Assembly: GCF_029846175.1 (NCBI RefSeq)
Contig: NZ_JARWAC010000017.1
Coordinates: 1 to 64,000 of the forward strand
DNA length: 64,000 nt
Reading direction: 5' to 3'
Source of the DNA: Sphaerisporangium sp. TRM90804
GTDB lineage: Bacteria; Actinomycetota; Actinomycetes; Streptosporangiales; Streptosporangiaceae
Shown here: piece by piece, positions 61,468-64,000 of the stretch
How positions within the stretch are numbered: position 1 is the first letter of the stretch
Layout: each line of letters starts with the position of its first letter
The notes under the pieces: model-generated
What the model was told of the DNA's origin: nothing
Seen by the model: the letters and a program-made list of their open reading frames with translations, nothing else
Database searches by the model: none
Position numbers and translations under genes: made by a program

Positions 61468-62340
61468 ATGACCGACGTGACGTTCATCGGGCTGGGGATC
61501 ATGGGCGCCCCCATGGCGGCCAACCTGATCCGCGCGGGCTACCGCGTCACCGCCTACGACGTGGACACGGCGAGGGTCGAGCGGGTCGTCGAGCTCGGGG
61601 GCGCCGCGGCGGCCTCGGTGCCCGGCGCCGTCGCGGGGGCCGAGGTCGTGATCACCATGCTGCCCGACTCCCCGCAGGTGGAGGAGGTGGCCTTCGGGGA
61701 CGACGGGCTGCTGAACCACGGCGCGGCCGGCATGTTCCACCTGGACATGAGCACGATCAAGCCCGAGACCGCGTGCCGGGTCGCGCAGGCGGCCACGATC
61801 AAGGGCATCAGGCCGCTGGACGCGCCGGTGAGCGGCGGCGAGCGCGGCGCGGCCGACGGCACGCTGTCGATCATGGTGGGCGGCCACCCCGACGACTTCG
61901 AGGCGATCCGCCCGCTGCTCGCCGTGCTCGGCACGACGGTCCGCCACGTCGGGCCGTCCGGGTCCGGGCAGATCGTCAAGGCCGCCAACCAGCTCGTGGT
62001 CGGCGGCATCTACGGCCTGGTCGCCGAGGCCATCGTCCTGCTGGAGGCCTCCGGGGTGGACCCCGAGGGCGGGCTGGACGTGCTGGCCGGCGGGCTGGCG
62101 GGGTCGCGCGTCCTCGAACTGCGCCGCCACTCGATGATCAAGCGGGAGTTCGTCCCGGGTTTCCGCGTCGACCTGCACCACAAGGACATGGGCATCGCGG
62201 TCGCCGCCGCCCGGCGCGCCGGCGTCTCCCTTCCCCTCACCGGCATGGTCGCCGAGCTGATGGCGGCGGCCAAGGCGCAGGGACACGGGTCCCTCGACCA
62301 CTCCGCGCTGCTGAAGGTGATCGAAAGGATCAACGGATGA
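61468..62340 (+). CDS. glxR: 2-hydroxy-3-oxopropionate (tartronate semialdehyde) reductase
   Basis: Reduces tartronate semialdehyde to glycerate. A 290-residue beta-hydroxyacid dehydrogenase. FIGLGIMGAPMAANL (5-19) is the NAD(P) site, DAPVSGGERGAADG is the substrate loop, and GSGQIVKAANQL holds the catalytic lysine. ATG 61468 is preferred over GTG 61459 because ggagggga ends at 61458. Stop overlaps gcl (ATGA). Confidence 0.93.
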   Translation: MTDVTFIGLGIMGAPMAANLIRAGYRVTAYDVDTARVERVVELGGAAAASVPGAVAGAEVVITMLPDSPQVEEVAFGDDGLLNHGAAGMFHLDMSTIKPETACRVAQAATIKGIRPLDAPVSGGERGAADGTLSIMVGGHPDDFEAIRPLLAVLGTTVRHVGPSGSGQIVKAANQLVVGGIYGLVAEAIVLLEASGVDPEGGLDVLAGGLAGSRVLELRRHSMIKREFVPGFRVDLHHKDMGIAVAAARRAGVSLPLTGMVAELMAAAKAQGHGSLDHSALLKVIERING

Positions 62341-64000
62341 AGCGGATCCCCTGCATGGAGGCGGCCGTCGCCGTCATGGAGTCCGAGGGCGTCGACACCG
62401 TCTTCGGCATCCCGGGCGCGGCGATCCTGCCGCTGTACGCCGCCATGCGCACCAGCTCGATCCGGCACATCACCGTGCGGCACGAGGAGGGCGGCACCCA
62501 CGCCGCCGACGGATGGGCCCGGGTCACCGGCAACGTCGGCGTCTCCATCGGCACCTCGGGCCCGGCCGGCACCAACATGATCACCGGGCTGTACACCGCC
62601 ATGGCCGACTCCGTCCCCATCGTGTGCCTCACCGGGCAGGCCGCGCGGAACAAGCTGCACCAGGAGTCCTTCCAGGCGGTCGACATCGTGGAGATCGCCA
62701 AGCCGGTCACCAAGTGGGCCGTCCAGCTCAAGGAGCCCGCGCAGGCGCCCTGGGTGTTCCGCGAGGCGTTCCGCGTCGCCCGCTCCGGACGCCCCGGGCC
62801 GGTGCTCATCGACCTGCCCATCGACGTGCAGCGCGGCACCTGCCTGTACGACCCGGAGCTGGACGAGCCGTTCCCCGTGGACGTGCCCGAGCCGACGGCC
62901 GGGTCCGTGCGGGCGGCCGTCGACCTGCTGGCCGGCGCCCGGCGCCCGATCATCCTGGCCGGCGGCGGCGTCGTCATCGCGGACGCCGCGGCCGAGCTGC
63001 GGGCGCTGGCCGAGCACATGCGGATCCCCGTGCAGGTCACGCTCATGGGCAAGGGCGCCTTCCCCGAGGACCACCCCCTGTTCGCCGGCATGGCCGGCAT
63101 CCAGACCCAGACGCGGTGGGGCAACGCCGCGTTCCTGGAGAGCGACCTGGTGCTCGCGGTCGGCGCGCGGTTCGGCGACCGGCACACCGGCGACCTGGAG
63201 ACCTACCGGCGCGGGCGCAGGTTCGTCCACGTCGACATCGAGCCCACCCAGATCGGGCGGGTCTTCGAGCCCGAGCTCGGCGTGGTCGGGCACGCCCGGC
63301 CCGTGCTCGCCGCGATGACCGAGGAGGCGCGCCGCCGCACCGGGCGGCGTGAGCCGGGCGACTGGACCCGTCGCGTCGGGGAGCTGCGCGGCACGCTGCC
63401 CCGGCGCGACGACTTCGACGACGTGCCGATCAAGCCGCCCCGGGTGTTCAGGGAGATCAACGACTTCTTCCCCCGGGACACCACGTTCGTCACCGCCATC
63501 GGGCTCTACCAGATCTGGTCGGGCCAGTTCCAGAAGACCTTCCTGCCCCGGCGCTACCTGGTCTGCGGCCAGGCCGGCCCGCTCGGCTGGGAGGTGCCGG
63601 CGGCGATCGGCGTCAAGTGCGCCCACCCGGAACGGCAGGTCGTCGCCGTCGTCGGCGACTACTCCTTCCAGTTCCTGATGGAGGAGATCGCGGTGGCCGC
63701 CCAGTACCGCATCCCGTTCGTCATCGTCATGGTGAACAACGAGTACCTGGGGCTGATCCGGCAGGCCGAGATCCCCTACGACATGAACTACGCGGTCGAC
63801 CTGCACTACGGCGAGGGCGGCATCGACCACGTCAAGCTCATGGAGGCCTTCGGCTGCCCCGCCAGGAAGGTGGAGCTGCCCGGCGACATCCGCGGCGCCC
63901 TGGAGTGGGCCACCGCCGAGTCCGAGCGCCAGAGGCTTCCCGTGCTGGTCGAGGTCATGGTCGAACGGGAGGCCAACGCCGCGATGGGGCCCTCCCTCGA
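62337..64000 (+). CDS. gcl: Glyoxylate carboligase-like ThDP enzyme (3' end outside the window)
   Basis: Joins two glyoxylates into tartronate semialdehyde with loss of CO2. The first 554 codons are visible; full length is near 590. Gcl-type features: FGIPGAAILPLYAAM, GTSGPAGTNMITGLYTAMAD, FQAVDIVEIAKPVTK, DIEPTQIGRV, NCGQAGPLGW-like CGQAGPLGWEV. Unusually, the position of Val51 in the E. coli enzyme is Glu50 here (VRHEEGG), the canonical ThDP-activating glutamate. The ATG overlaps the glxR stop. The end of the gene is not seen. Confidence 0.85.
   Translation, partial: MKRIPCMEAAVAVMESEGVDTVFGIPGAAILPLYAAMRTSSIRHITVRHEEGGTHAADGWARVTGNVGVSIGTSGPAGTNMITGLYTAMADSVPIVCLTGQAARNKLHQESFQAVDIVEIAKPVTKWAVQLKEPAQAPWVFREAFRVARSGRPGPVLIDLPIDVQRGTCLYDPELDEPFPVDVPEPTAGSVRAAVDLLAGARRPIILAGGGVVIADAAAELRALAEHMRIPVQVTLMGKGAFPEDHPLFAGMAGIQTQTRWGNAAFLESDLVLAVGARFGDRHTGDLETYRRGRRFVHVDIEPTQIGRVFEPELGVVGHARPVLAAMTEEARRRTGRREPGDWTRRVGELRGTLPRRDDFDDVPIKPPRVFREINDFFPRDTTFVTAIGLYQIWSGQFQKTFLPRRYLVCGQAGPLGWEVPAAIGVKCAHPERQVVAVVGDYSFQFLMEEIAVAAQYRIPFVIVMVNNEYLGLIRQAEIPYDMNYAVDLHYGEGGIDHVKLMEAFGCPARKVELPGDIRGALEWATAESERQRLPVLVEVMVEREANAAMGPSL

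Overview
The window is high-GC actinobacterial DNA, probably from a Streptosporangiaceae-like filamentous genus. That placement is an inference from frequent GTG starts, ATGA/GTGA gene overlaps, leaderless-looking promoters and the conserved order folC - DUF4233 - ndk - mreBCD - mrdA - rodA - radical SAM pair - RNase E/G - rplU - rpmA - obg - proBA - nadD - rsfS - phosphatase. No insertion sequence, prophage or CRISPR array was seen.

1-26.7 kb is a dense core block, almost all on the + strand. It runs from folate polyglutamylation (folC), through nucleotide metabolism (ndk) and lateral-wall synthesis (mreB, mreC, mreD, PBP2, RodA), to a paired radical-SAM system, a long RNase E/G, ribosomal proteins L21 and L27 with the Obg GTPase, proline synthesis (proB, proA), a membrane Ser/Thr kinase with a 6 x 12-residue repeat, an M48 protease, and NAD synthesis/ribosome silencing (nadD, rsfS) with a phosphoglycerate-mutase-like phosphatase.

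26.7-40.2 kb is accessory: an ArsR-type regulator divergent from a PaaK-like adenylate-forming enzyme, a P-loop kinase, two decayed genes, a PhoD-type Tat-exported phosphatase behind a PHO-box-like repeat and a G-quadruplex-like tract, tRNA-Ala(GGC), a divergent TetR/SDR pair with its operator, a DUF1707 protein coupled to an alditol oxidase, another SDR, and an epimerase/mannonate-dehydratase-like pair.

40.3-64 kb is the most interesting part: a C1/C2-acid catabolic island. On the - strand are a KPR-type reductase and an NAD-type formate dehydrogenase (molybdenum subunit, fused NuoE-NuoF subunit, separate Fe-S subunit, FdhD). On the + strand are an oxalyl-CoA-decarboxylase-like ThDP enzyme, a clear formyl-CoA:oxalate CoA-transferase (Frc), an ADP-forming acyl-CoA synthetase, an NRAMP-fold transporter without the usual metal motifs, a 4-TM protein and TerC. 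Then come a GntR/FCD regulator, an OFA-type MFS carrier, a SucCD paralogue, hydroxypyruvate isomerase, tartronate semialdehyde reductase and a glyoxylate carboligase that runs off the end.

Inferred flow: oxalate is imported and activated to oxalyl-CoA by Frc or a ligase, then decarboxylated to formyl-CoA. Formate is released and oxidised to CO2 with NADH. The Gcl-Hyi-GlxR arm takes glyoxylate to glycerate. Six copies of one roughly 20-bp motif (consensus TCCATACTGTATACCGTATG) lie in front of these operons and of the GntR gene, so the whole island looks like one acid-responsive regulon.
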